Source: CAVXHV01 sp963761445
Lineage (GTDB): Bacteria > Planctomycetota > Planctomycetia > Isosphaerales > Isosphaeraceae
Length of the DNA stretch: 64,000 bases
Direction of reading: 5' to 3'
Assembly (NCBI GenBank): GCA_963761445.1
Contig: CAVXHV010000005.1
Location: 806,001 to 870,000 of the forward strand
The first letter of the stretch is position 1; each line of letters starts with the position of its first letter. Shown piece after piece: positions 6,555 to 15,069 of this stretch. The notes under the pieces were generated by a model. It saw only the letters and a list, made by a program, of their open reading frames with translations, did not search any database and was not told where the DNA came from. The position numbers and the translations under genes are program-made.

Positions 6555-9292
6555 CCGGTCCTGAATTCGAGACGCGGGCCTACGGCGACAGTGACGATAC
6601 GAAACTGGATGGATTACTCTCGCGCTGGAGGGAGCTGCGCGACCAAGGCCAGGACGTTTCGGCGCAAGAGGTCTGCTCGACGTGTCCCGAGCTGGCGGAC
6701 GAGCTGGCCCGACGGATCGAGGCTTTGCGCCGGCTTGAGCCCGTGCTGCCCGAGACGGATTTGGGCCCTGTTAGCTCGGACGTGCTGCCGGCCCCTGTCG
6801 CGAGCCGGCAAGCGGCGCTCGCGCGTGCCGAGTTTCTCAACCTTCGCTACCACGCCTCAGGCGGGCTCGGGGAAGTGTACCTCGCCCACAATTCCGAGCT
6901 GAACCGGGACGTCGCGCTCAAATTCCTCAAGCCGGATCGGTCGCACGACGAAGACAGCCTTCGGCGGTTTCTTCAGGAGGCTGAGGTCACGGGCCGCTTG
7001 GAGCACCCGGGCGTGGTTCCGATTTACGCGCTCGGGACCGATAGCCACGGTTCGCCCTGCTACGCCATGCGGTTCATTCACGGCGAGACGCTCCAGAACG
7101 CAATTGACGCGTTCCATGAGGCGGAATCGCCCCGGCGCCAGCCAACGGAGCGGTCGCTTGCCCTGCGCGAGCTCTTGAATCGGTTTATCTCGATTTGCAG
7201 CACGGTTGCCTATGCTCACAGTCGCGGAATCCTTCACCGCGATTTGAAGCCGCAAAACGTGATGCTGGGCAAATATGACGAGACCCTCGTCGTGGATTGG
7301 GGGTTGGCCAAGCCGATTTCGAGCGACGGCCCTGCCCTGCCGGCGGACGAGGAGAAGCTGACGCCGATCTCGGGCAGCGGATACGGCACGCCGACTGTCG
7401 GCGTGGTGGGAACACTCAGCTACATGAGCCCCGAGCAGGCGCAGGCGCGCCGGGACGTGGTCGGCCCGGCGAGCGACATATTCAGCCTGGGGGCGATCCT
7501 CTACGCGATTCTGACCGGGCGAGCGCCGTACCAGGGGAAGACCCTCGGCGAAATCTTTGAGCGCGTTGAGCGGTGCCAGTTCCCTGAGCCACGGCAGCTT
7601 CGGTCGCGGGTGCCCCGGGCACTCGAGGCGATCTGCTTGAAGGCAATGGCCGCGGCGCCGGAGGGCCGATACGCGACGGCGATTGACCTGGCTTCAGAAG
7701 TCAGGCGGTGGCTGGCTGATGAGCCGGTTCTGGCTCTTCGAGAGCCGCTGCCCGCTCAAGTCTGGCGCTGGGTTCGCGGGCACAAGACGCTGGTCGCCGC
7801 ATGCCTGGTTCTTCTGGTTTCGGCCGTCGTCGGCCTGGCAATCAACGACCGGATCGTCCGTCAGGAACGCGACCTGGCCGAGCGGGCTCGCGACCAGGCG
7901 CTCGCCGCGGAAGGCCGCGCCGTCAAGGCGCGAATTGACGCGGAAGCCGCGCGGCAAGAGGAAGCGACGGCCCGCGCCCTTGCCGATACGAATTCGGCGT
8001 TCGCCCGCAAAGCTGTCGATGATATGTTCATCTACGTTGCCGAAGAGCGCTTTACTCGCGTTCCGGGCGTCGTCCTCATGCGAAAAGAAATCGTCCAGCG
8101 GGCGCTTGCGTATTACCGCGACTTCCTCAAACTGCGCCCACACGACCGTGAAGTCCGCAGACAGACCGCGCTGATTCTCGAGCGGCTCGCCAATATCGAG
8201 CGGATGACCAACAGCTTTGATTCCGCGTTCGGCCATTACGCCGAGGCCGAAACGCTGTATAAAAGGCTCTTCGAGGAGTTTCCGAGCGATGAGACAATCG
8301 GGGACGGTCTGGCCGCCCTCGAACGCGACTTTGCCGAAGCGCTCAGGATGAACTGGCAGCTCACGGAGGCATTTCCGGTGTTTGCCGAGGCGCTGAAGCT
8401 CGCTCGCGCCCGGCACGACGCGAAGGCGGATGACCCCGACCGTCGGCGCACGCTCGCTTCGATTTTGAGCGATTACGGGGTCGCGCTGGGTCAGGCAGAA
8501 CGCGTCGCGGAAGGTCTCCCGCGGTGTGATGAAGCGGTTGCGCTGTTCGCTGGGCTCAACAGAATGGAGCCGCTTCACAACCCACAGCTCGATCCGCTGC
8601 TGCTCTTGATGTCGCTCGTTGAACGGGCGCCGCTTCAGCGCGACGCACGAATGGCCGATCACGCGCTCCGGGCACTTGAAGAGGCGGAACAGATCGCCCG
8701 CAAGCGGCTGGCGATGCGCGCACACGCGGGCGATCCCAACTTCCTGTACTACCTGGCTGCTGCGCTCTGCGAGCGCGGGTTGATCCTGCTCGAGATGACA
8801 GGCAAGCTCAGGGACGCCGAGAAAGCCTTTGGAGAGTCCGATCGCCTGTTAGCGACGCTCCGGAAGAACTACACCGCGATCAGTTTCTATCCCCCCAAGC
8901 ACGCCGAGGCTCTGAGCGGCCGCGGCGCCGCGCTTGCCGCGCTCGGCTCACTGGGCGAAGCCGAGGCCGCCTGTCGAGCCGCGCAGGCTTTGCTCGAACC
9001 CCTCGTCCAGAAGTCCCCAAGAGACAGCAGTGCCGCGTGCCTGCTCGCGCGCACTCTTTCTCGCCGCGCCGACATCGCGTGGAAACGGAACGACCGCGAC
9101 GCCGCGAAAAAGCTGTGGGATGACGCCATCGCCCGGTGCGAGCTCGCTGTCAAACAGCCTGGTGGCAGTCCTCGCGCTGCGAAGCTCCTCGAGCGTATAC
9201 GCGACGAACGAAAACGCGAAGCGGGGTCGGCGCAAGCTGACTTGGTTGTCCCTACGGACGCCGTTCAGGGTCGAGCATCTCGAACTGCGTAA
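6551..9292 (+). CDS. Ser/Thr protein kinase with TPR-like C-terminus (kinase 1)
   Basis: This 913-residue membrane-anchored kinase has an N-terminal extension of about 90 residues with a Cys-Pro-rich motif (CSTCPELADELARR), then the kinase domain. The glycine loop ASGGLGEVYLA, VALKFLK lysine, catalytic HRDLKPQN (His 229) and metal-binding DWG at 249 (instead of DFG, a common variant in planctomycete kinases) are all present, followed by MSPEQA. A single membrane helix lies near residues 411-432. A coiled coil and a long TPR-like helical region follow, presumably on the other side of the membrane. Its 3' end overlaps the convergent antitoxin gene by 41 bases. The frame is clean. The substrate is unknown. 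Confidence 0.92.
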   Translation: MTGPEFETRAYGDSDDTKLDGLLSRWRELRDQGQDVSAQEVCSTCPELADELARRIEALRRLEPVLPETDLGPVSSDVLPAPVASRQAALARAEFLNLRYHASGGLGEVYLAHNSELNRDVALKFLKPDRSHDEDSLRRFLQEAEVTGRLEHPGVVPIYALGTDSHGSPCYAMRFIHGETLQNAIDAFHEAESPRRQPTERSLALRELLNRFISICSTVAYAHSRGILHRDLKPQNVMLGKYDETLVVDWGLAKPISSDGPALPADEEKLTPISGSGYGTPTVGVVGTLSYMSPEQAQARRDVVGPASDIFSLGAILYAILTGRAPYQGKTLGEIFERVERCQFPEPRQLRSRVPRALEAICLKAMAAAPEGRYATAIDLASEVRRWLADEPVLALREPLPAQVWRWVRGHKTLVAACLVLLVSAVVGLAINDRIVRQERDLAERARDQALAAEGRAVKARIDAEAARQEEATARALADTNSAFARKAVDDMFIYVAEERFTRVPGVVLMRKEIVQRALAYYRDFLKLRPHDREVRRQTALILERLANIERMTNSFDSAFGHYAEAETLYKRLFEEFPSDETIGDGLAALERDFAEALRMNWQLTEAFPVFAEALKLARARHDAKADDPDRRRTLASILSDYGVALGQAERVAEGLPRCDEAVALFAGLNRMEPLHNPQLDPLLLLMSLVERAPLQRDARMADHALRALEEAEQIARKRLAMRAHAGDPNFLYYLAAALCERGLILLEMTGKLRDAEKAFGESDRLLATLRKNYTAISFYPPKHAEALSGRGAALAALGSLGEAEAACRAAQALLEPLVQKSPRDSSAACLLARTLSRRADIAWKRNDRDAAKKLWDDAIARCELAVKQPGGSPRAAKLLERIRDERKREAGSAQADLVVPTDAVQGRASRTA

Positions 9293-9581
9293 TACGCACA
9301 GTCTGGTTGGGAAAACGGGCGACAATTTCGAGCTTACCCCCCATAGCCTCAATAAAGCCTCGCAATGTGCTCAGGTACATGTCGGTGCGCCGCTCGAGCT
9401 TCGACACGGCCGCTTGCTTGATGTGAAGCTGTTTTGCAACTTCCACTTGGGAGCGCTCGCGAGCCTCTCGCAACTGGCGCAACGTCGCCTCCTCGGCGAT
9501 CAACTCCGCCGTCCGTTTTCTGATAGCTTTCTGCTCTTTCTTGGGCAGTTTCGCCACGAAATCGTCTAGTCGAATTGCCAT
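9252..9581 (-). CDS. XRE-family antitoxin (HigA-like)
   Basis: The 109-residue protein has an N-terminal helical segment (FVAKLPKKEQKAIRKRTAEL) and a helix-turn-helix (VEVAKQLHIKQAAVSKLERR), then a short C-terminal part (LRGFIEAMGGKLEIVARFP). This is the usual form of antitoxins paired with RelE/Gp49-type toxins. It neutralises its partner and should repress the operon by binding DNA. It begins 7 bases after the toxin stop, so toxin comes first, as in higBA. The last 41 bases overlap the end of kinase 1 on the other strand. Confidence 0.88.
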   Translation of the reverse strand: MAIRLDDFVAKLPKKEQKAIRKRTAELIAEEATLRQLREARERSQVEVAKQLHIKQAAVSKLERRTDMYLSTLRGFIEAMGGKLEIVARFPNQTVRITQFEMLDPERRP

Positions 9582-9588
9582 AACAACC

Positions 9589-9936
9589 TCACTGCTCTAA
9601 GCGTTTGAGGTGCCGCCGAAACCGCTCGTCGGCGATTGGAAGGTGCTTTTTGTACCAACGTTTGTCGCCCCGCTTATTGCCCCCAACCACAAGAATTGCC
9701 ACACGACGGGGGTCAAACGCGAAGAGAATACGCCAGGGATCGCCCCGAAACTGCACTCGCAATTCCTTCATGTTGGGAAAGTCGGAATCCTCAAGCGTAT
9801 CGACGTAGGGCCTGCCGAGCTGCGGCCCATGCTCTCTCAACAAGTTTGCGTGGCCGACTATCTCAGCCCGCAAACTAGCCTCCAGCCCGGCAAGCCATGC
9901 GGCGGAATCGTCGTCAAGTTGTACATCCCATTCCAT
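9589..9936 (-). CDS. RelE/HigB-family toxin (Gp49-like)
   Basis: The 115-residue product has the features of the phage-derived Gp49-like/HigB toxin family: a helical start (WLAGLEASLRAEIVGHANLL), the central strand KELRVQFRGDPWRILFAFD, and the C-terminal GGNKRGDKRWYKKHLPIADE with basic and aromatic residues typical of ribosome-dependent mRNA interferases. An AGGAG site (9943-9947) precedes the ATG at 9936. It is followed immediately by its antitoxin. Both genes are uninterrupted, so this is the one toxin-antitoxin pair in the window that looks functional. Confidence 0.88.
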   Translation of the reverse strand: MEWDVQLDDDSAAWLAGLEASLRAEIVGHANLLREHGPQLGRPYVDTLEDSDFPNMKELRVQFRGDPWRILFAFDPRRVAILVVGGNKRGDKRWYKKHLPIADERFRRHLKRLEQ

Positions 9937-9947
9937 CGGGAACTCCT

Positions 9948-9981
9948 ATTCCATACAGGGAATATATTCTCTGCGCGGAAT
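9948..9981. promoter_or_regulatory. Nested dyad operator of the toxin-antitoxin operon
   Basis: The sequence is symmetrical on two levels. A central perfect palindrome GAATATATTC (9960-9969) is flanked at equal distances of seven bases by ATTCC (9948-9952) and GGAAT (9977-9981). It ends twelve bases upstream of the toxin ATG and includes a TATATT that could serve as a -10 box. The form suits autoregulation by two antitoxin dimers. Confidence 0.6.
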
Positions 9982-10011
9982 AGTGTCAAGTTCCGAACGA
10001 CGGCGAGGAAC

Positions 10012-11754
10012 TCACGCTTGACTTCGCTGCTCCAAAGGCATCCCGTTCTGCTGGTCCCACGCGGATGTGTTAACGCGCTTCGTCCGAAACAGCCGTAACG
10101 AACGAGCCCGCCGCAGTTGATACATCAACCCCGGCACGAAGAAACCCAGCCCCGAAGCCACTCCAAACATCGTGATCGCAAATCGTGGCCATGCCGCCAT
10201 CAAGCCCGCGGTCAGGAACATCCCGGCGGCCGGTATGTAGAACATTCCGGAGAGAATCCCCGCCTTGATCAGGAACACCATTCCACCGAAGACCGCCAGT
10301 ACCGGCGAAAGCGCCAGCACCGGAAGGCCCAGTATCATCTCGATCAAGAACAGCAACGAGCAGCCGATCATGCTGGCGCCCCAGACGTGGGCAATCTGAC
10401 GCTCGACAAACGTCACCGGTCCGCCGCGATGGCGCAACCACCAGAAGATGGCTGCCCAGGCACTGAAGCCGACGGTCCAGATCAGTAAATAAGGCCCCGG
10501 TGATTTGACGCCGCGCTCTTGCAGGAAATTGGTCAAGAGGCAGAGCAACAGCACCACGACGCTGTGCCAGATCCAGAGAAGGCCCCAGTTCTCGAGCACG
10601 GCCGCGTGATGCGTCTCGCGCAGAGCACGACTGACGACGGTGGTCAGCCGTCCCGAGCGGGCCGAGATCGGCTCGCCGGCCAGGTAAGCCTCCAGATCTG
10701 AAGCCAGAGCGGCGGCGCTCGAATACCGCAGATCAGCGGGTTTCTGCAAACACTTGAGCGAGATCATTTCCAGGTCGCGGTCGACTCGCGGGTTGAGCAG
10801 CCGTGGCGGCAGTGGATCCTGCTCCAGAACGAGGAAAACGGTATCAATCGCCGTGGCGGCCTGAAACGGCGGGCGGCCGGTGAGCATCTGGTAGAGGATG
10901 GCTCCCAGGCTGTAGACGTCGCTGGCCGGTCCGATCCGGCCCCGGCCCATGCCGACCTGCTCGGGTGCCATGTAGCCGGGCGTGCCGACAATGGCACCGG
11001 AGGAAGTCAGGTCGAGATCCACGTCGAGCCGTTTGGCGAGACCGAAGTCGGCGACGTGAGGCATTCCGTCGCGGTCGACCAGGATGTTTGACGGCTTCAG
11101 ATCGCGATGAAGCACGCCGCGCCGGTGCGCGTAATCCACCGCACGAGCAATCGGCGCCAGCAGAGCGGCCGCGTCGCGAGGCGGGATGGGGCCCTCGGCA
11201 AGCCGCCGCGAGAGTGACTGGCCCTCGATCAACCTCATGATGAAATACGGTTGGCCTTCATGATCGCCGACGGCATATACCGGGACGATGTGGGGATGAT
11301 CGAGCGCAGCGGCCGAGCTCGCCTCGGCGCGGAAACGGGCCAGATCAATTGGCGAGGCAACCGCCGCATCGCGAAGGATCTTGAGTGCCACGATTCGATC
11401 CAGCCTGGATTGGCGGGCGCGATAGACCACGCCCATGCCGCCGCGCCCCAATTCTTCGAGGACCTCGCAATCACCGATGCGGGGCGGTGGGATACCCGGC
11501 GTCACCAGGTTGGCGGGCGAGTGGTCCATCGTGATGTCGGCATTTTCAGCAGTCCGCGCGAGATCGTCCGCGATCTGCGCGGTCGCCCATAATTCACGGA
11601 GCTCGTCCGCCATCTCGGGATGCTCGCGAGCGATTGAATCGACGTCCGCAACCTGGCCCATTGCGGTTTTTTCGGTCATCTCAGCGAGAAGGCGGGCAAG
11701 ATGATCGTCACGGGTACAGGGTGCGGGCTCAGGGTGTGCGGAGCTCATGGTCAT
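10012..11754 (-). CDS. Ser/Thr protein kinase with multi-pass membrane C-terminus (kinase 2)
   Basis: The 580-residue protein has a helical N-terminal region, then a complete kinase domain: glycine loop GRGGMG at 103-108, VALK lysine at 125, HRDLKPSN from 216, DFG at 236-238 and MAPEQ. Instead of one membrane helix it ends in about six hydrophobic segments and a short basic tail. Its ATG overlaps the stop of the sigma factor gene (ATGA at 11754-11751), so the two are translationally coupled, and the sigma gene is itself coupled to a multihaem cytochrome. A role in transmitting an envelope or redox signal to the sigma factor is an inference from this order. Confidence 0.93.
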   Translation of the reverse strand: MTMSSAHPEPAPCTRDDHLARLLAEMTEKTAMGQVADVDSIAREHPEMADELRELWATAQIADDLARTAENADITMDHSPANLVTPGIPPPRIGDCEVLEELGRGGMGVVYRARQSRLDRIVALKILRDAAVASPIDLARFRAEASSAAALDHPHIVPVYAVGDHEGQPYFIMRLIEGQSLSRRLAEGPIPPRDAAALLAPIARAVDYAHRRGVLHRDLKPSNILVDRDGMPHVADFGLAKRLDVDLDLTSSGAIVGTPGYMAPEQVGMGRGRIGPASDVYSLGAILYQMLTGRPPFQAATAIDTVFLVLEQDPLPPRLLNPRVDRDLEMISLKCLQKPADLRYSSAAALASDLEAYLAGEPISARSGRLTTVVSRALRETHHAAVLENWGLLWIWHSVVVLLLCLLTNFLQERGVKSPGPYLLIWTVGFSAWAAIFWWLRHRGGPVTFVERQIAHVWGASMIGCSLLFLIEMILGLPVLALSPVLAVFGGMVFLIKAGILSGMFYIPAAGMFLTAGLMAAWPRFAITMFGVASGLGFFVPGLMYQLRRARSLRLFRTKRVNTSAWDQQNGMPLEQRSQA

Positions 11755-12383
11755 GGTTCCTGATCGGGCCGCCTGGCGAGGACGTCGCGCAGCCGTCGCA
11801 GAGCGCGAAGATAGCGCATGCCGGCGGCGGGCTCGCTCAAGCCCAGAGCGTCGGCGCTTTCCGCGTTGGTCAAGTGCTCGAAGTGCCGCATGATGAGGAT
11901 CTCGCGGTCGTCTTCGCCGAGGTCGCCAAGCGCAATTTGAAACCGATCGACCAGCTCGCGGCGGATCGCGTCGGCCGCCGGTGTGAGCCCCTGATCGCGA
12001 AGCGCACTCGCAAGATCCATCGACGACCGATCGAGAAACTCTCTGGCGGTGATGGATCGCTCGCGATCGATGCTGCGTCGTCCGGCCACGCGGTGGCGCC
12101 GGTGCACATCAATGAGCTGATCGCGGGCGATTTGCCTGAGCCAGGCCTGAAACGGCATGGGCGGCCGGCGCAGGTAATCCGCCAGGCGGCGGCTGGCCTC
12201 GAGCAAGACGCTCTGCACCACGTCGCTCGCGTCCTCGCGTCGATTGAGGGCGCGATCGAGACGCATCGCAATGATGCGCCGCAGCGGCTCACGGTGGCAA
12301 GCCAGCAGCTTATCGATCGCCGACGGGTCGTTAGCCGCCGCATCTTCGAGCATCGCGCGGGTTTCTGTTGCGTCAGGCCACAT
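11751..12383 (-). CDS. ECF-type RNA polymerase sigma factor
   Basis: The frame is open upstream to 12554, but the ATG at 12383 (MWPDATETRAMLED) is chosen because it overlaps the cytochrome stop (TGATG) and gives a normal size of about 210 residues. Region 2 is visible as AIDKLLACHREPLRRIIAMR, EDASDVVQSVLLEA and FQAWLRQIARDQLIDVHRRH. Region 4 is REILIMRHFEHLTNAESADAL followed by GMRYLRALRRLRD; only parts are quoted. Such sigma factors linked to kinases are common in planctomycetes. It lies between the cytochrome and kinase 2, overlapping both by a few bases. Confidence 0.9.
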   Translation of the reverse strand: MWPDATETRAMLEDAAANDPSAIDKLLACHREPLRRIIAMRLDRALNRREDASDVVQSVLLEASRRLADYLRRPPMPFQAWLRQIARDQLIDVHRRHRVAGRRSIDRERSITAREFLDRSSMDLASALRDQGLTPAADAIRRELVDRFQIALGDLGEDDREILIMRHFEHLTNAESADALGLSEPAAGMRYLRALRRLRDVLARRPDQEP

Positions 12384-13624
12384 CAACGGTGAATCCGAAT
12401 CCAGTGATCCGAGAAGAGAATACCCTGTCCGGCGTCCTTCCGCGGCATGTGGCATTCGACGCATCGCGATTGAGCAGACACCGGGCAAGTATGCGCCGGT
12501 TTTGCCAGAGCCTCCGGTCTGGGCGCGCTCGGGCCCCCATGACAGGTGAGGCACGTCTGGTCATACGCAGGGCGATCAGGCGAGACGCGTGCGTGGGGAT
12601 CGTGGCAGGTGACGCAACTGAACGCGCCGGCGCTTTTCTGGTAGCACTTCGACTGCACGATTCCAACTGGCTGGAAGCGCACCAGATTCGGGTCGTCAGG
12701 ATTGATCCGGCCGGCCTGTGAGGCCGACGGCAGGCGGTGGCAGCTTCCGCACATCGTGACGAGCTGCGCGGCCGTGTAGTGATCGGGGCCGAAGGGGAGC
12801 ATCAGCTCGGTTTCCGGGGCATGCCTTCGCGCGGCGGCGACGTGGGCTTTGGCCGGCCCGTGGCAGCGCTCGCACGAGACGTTCGGAATCATCGTATTCT
12901 CGTCGAACCGCTGCTCGTCGTCGCCGGCGGCAAGCTGCGTGGCGTGGCAGCGGAAGCACTCGCGAGCAATTTTGGGCGGAAGCTCGCCACCGTAGGGCGT
13001 GAGCCCCGGCGGAGCCGGCCGCGTGTCGTGACCGGGCGTGATGCCCAGGCCGCTCTTGCCGTCTTGCCGGTGGTAATACGTGAGCCGGTGCTCAAGAACA
13101 TGAGGGATCTTGTGGTCGATCACGCTGACAAAAGTCACCGCATGGTGCCCGGAGCCGATGGCGTAATCGGCGATCCATTGCCGGATCTCGCTCGCCGCAG
13201 TGCGCGCGATGTGCAGCTCACCCTTTTCATGCCGGTAGTTCCAGGTGACACCGGCGATCTCGGGATCGGCTTGTGTGGTGCCGTCGAGCCGGTGTGAGAT
13301 CTCGAGGCGCCCGGCCGGCCGCAGAGTCAACGCGTGCCCGGACCGCGAATGCATGGCGCTCTCGGCCGGATGACACTCCGCACACACACGCGAGCCGATG
13401 TAAGGGTCGGCCACGAATCGCCCCTCGGGCGGAAACGGCCGGTCAAAAGTGATCAGCCTGATCACGCTCGATGGACTCACCCGGATATTGGCGGCTTCTG
13501 GGGGCGCGGCTCTTCCGGCAACGAACACCAGCCAGACCACCGCCGAGACAAGCAGCGTAAGCCCTGCGAGCAGTACGGCGACTTGTGGCCTCGACGCGGT
13601 CCTGGCGGGCTTGTTGTTTGGCAT
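12383..13624 (-). CDS. Membrane-anchored heptahaem c-type cytochrome
   Basis: The 413-residue protein starts with a basic stretch and one hydrophobic helix (about residues 14-37), so it is an inner-membrane-anchored periplasmic protein. Seven CXXCH haem-binding motifs can be read in order: CAECH (from residue 81), CFRCH, CERCH, CGSCH, CVTCH, CLTCH and CVECH. Several further His residues could be distal ligands. The plan resembles the cytochrome c554-like family. It is the first gene of a coupled operon with an ECF sigma factor and kinase 2, so it may act in electron transfer, redox sensing, or both. The substrate is not evident. Confidence 0.9.
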   Translation of the reverse strand: MPNNKPARTASRPQVAVLLAGLTLLVSAVVWLVFVAGRAAPPEAANIRVSPSSVIRLITFDRPFPPEGRFVADPYIGSRVCAECHPAESAMHSRSGHALTLRPAGRLEISHRLDGTTQADPEIAGVTWNYRHEKGELHIARTAASEIRQWIADYAIGSGHHAVTFVSVIDHKIPHVLEHRLTYYHRQDGKSGLGITPGHDTRPAPPGLTPYGGELPPKIARECFRCHATQLAAGDDEQRFDENTMIPNVSCERCHGPAKAHVAAARRHAPETELMLPFGPDHYTAAQLVTMCGSCHRLPSASQAGRINPDDPNLVRFQPVGIVQSKCYQKSAGAFSCVTCHDPHARVSPDRPAYDQTCLTCHGGPSAPRPEALAKPAHTCPVSAQSRCVECHMPRKDAGQGILFSDHWIRIHR

Positions 13625-14008
13625 GGTTTTCAGGATCGCGCCTCCTCGAGCGAGACAGCGGCGGGCTCCTGCTTTCTGAACTCCGTTCTTGCCAATGGGT
13701 CCGATTGCGGGCTCCGGCTCGAGCGTAACGATTTCATTAGAGCAAGGCCGGCGACGTGGGACAATCAGTGTGCCTGCCGCCGCGGGCCGCCGTCGAACTG
13801 CCGCCTGACCCCTCTTCCAGTCGTTCCAAACAGTATGGTAAGATCAAGTCAGTAGGAACGCTCCCGCTCGGTTGGCCGTCCCCGCGAGGCTGACGGGCGG
13901 TGCCGCCTGAAGGGTTCCGGCCTCGGGACTGGCCGCTGCAGCCCGCGTCTCCTCTCTGTCAGCACTCGCCACTCTCGGCGACTTCCCCTCCCCGGGTGGA
14001 CCACCTCC
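13625..14008. other. Intergenic region between divergent cytochrome and tatC genes
   Basis: About 380 bases separate the two divergent genes and must hold both promoters. I see no convincing -35/-10 pair, repeat or small gene. The tatC start at 14009 has only a weak purine stretch upstream. Confidence 0.35.
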
Positions 14009-15038
14009 ATGTCTGACGATAAAGATCTCTTCGCTGAAGAGCAGTCCATGGTCACGATGAGCTTCGGTGAGCACATCGAAGAATTGCGCGTTCGATTGAT
14101 CCTGGCCCTCCTCGGCTTGTTTGTCGGAGTGCTCATCGTCTTCGTTCCCCCGCTCAACATCGGCTGGCAAGTCATGAAGAAAATGGAGCAGCCCGCCAAG
14201 GTCGCTCTGGATGAGTTTTATACAGCCGAATACAAGAAAAAGGCTGAAAAAGCCGAGGCAGAGAAGGCGGCCGGCAGAGGATTCAGTCCTCGCCTGGAAG
14301 GTGTCGTGGAGGCGGACGGGCTCATCGCCGAGCTCCGGAAAATCGCTCCCAAGCTCGAACTTCCCGAACCGGAATCGCTCAAAGGCACCACGCTCAAACT
14401 CTCCATGCAGTTCTTCGAGGCTGGCGTGATCGAGATGAATAAGGGAACGATCGTCCAGATCGACCAGAGCCTGGTCTCACTCGCTCCTCTCGAGACGCTC
14501 ACCATATTCTTCATGGTCTGCCTGGTCTCCGGCCTGGTGCTGGCGAGCCCGTGGGTCTTTTATCAGATCTGGGCATTCGTTGCCGCCGGGCTCTATCGCC
14601 ACGAACGCCACTACGTCACGAAGTACCTGCCGTTTTCGCTGGGGTTGTTTCTTGCGGGAGTCTTTCTCTGCTTCTTCCTGGTGCTTGCCCATCACCCTCA
14701 AGTTCCTGTTGCAGTTCAACGTCTGGCTGGGTGTAGCCCCCACGCTACGACTGAGCGACTGGATGGGGTTCGCGACGATCCTGCCCCTCGTTTTTGGCGT
14801 ATCGTTCCAGACGCCGCTCGTGATGTTGTTTCTCGAGCGAATCAACATCTTCACGGTGCAGGATTTCCGGGCGAAGCGCAAGATCGCGATCCTGGTCATC
14901 ACGATCACGGCCGCCGTGATCACGCCGGGGCAGGACCCATTCAGCATGGTGCTGCTGGCAATCCCGATGATCCTGCTCTATGAGCTTGGAATCGTCATGA
15001 TTATCAGCGGCCGTCGCAAACCGCTGCCGGGCGATTGA
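14009..15038 (+). CDS. tatC: Sec-independent protein translocase TatC (frameshifted)
   Basis: TatC is the receptor of the twin-arginine pathway, which exports folded proteins. The first part has the family start (MSFGEHIEELRVRLILALLG), a membrane helix, then a periplasmic insertion of about 100 residues, and LETLTIFFMVCLVSGLVLAS, WVFYQIWAFVAAGLY. After FFLVL near 14685 the frame changes by one extra base in the context TTGCCCATC. The other frame continues correctly with KFLLQFNVWLGVAPTLRLSD, GVSFQTPLVMLFLERINIF, RAKRKIAILVITITAAVITP and DPFSMVLLAIPMILLYELGI to 15038. The continuity of the helices suggests a read error rather than a dead gene. Heterologous domain insertions in TatC are frequent in planctomycetes. 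Confidence 0.9.
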
Positions 15039-15069
15039 TTGATCGCGAATGTAACGAGGGCTCGCGACG

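Noticed and set aside
12384..12554. Extended N-terminus of the ECF sigma factor
   Set aside because: The extension lies within the cytochrome coding sequence and lacks similarity; ATG 12383 fits the TGATG overlap.
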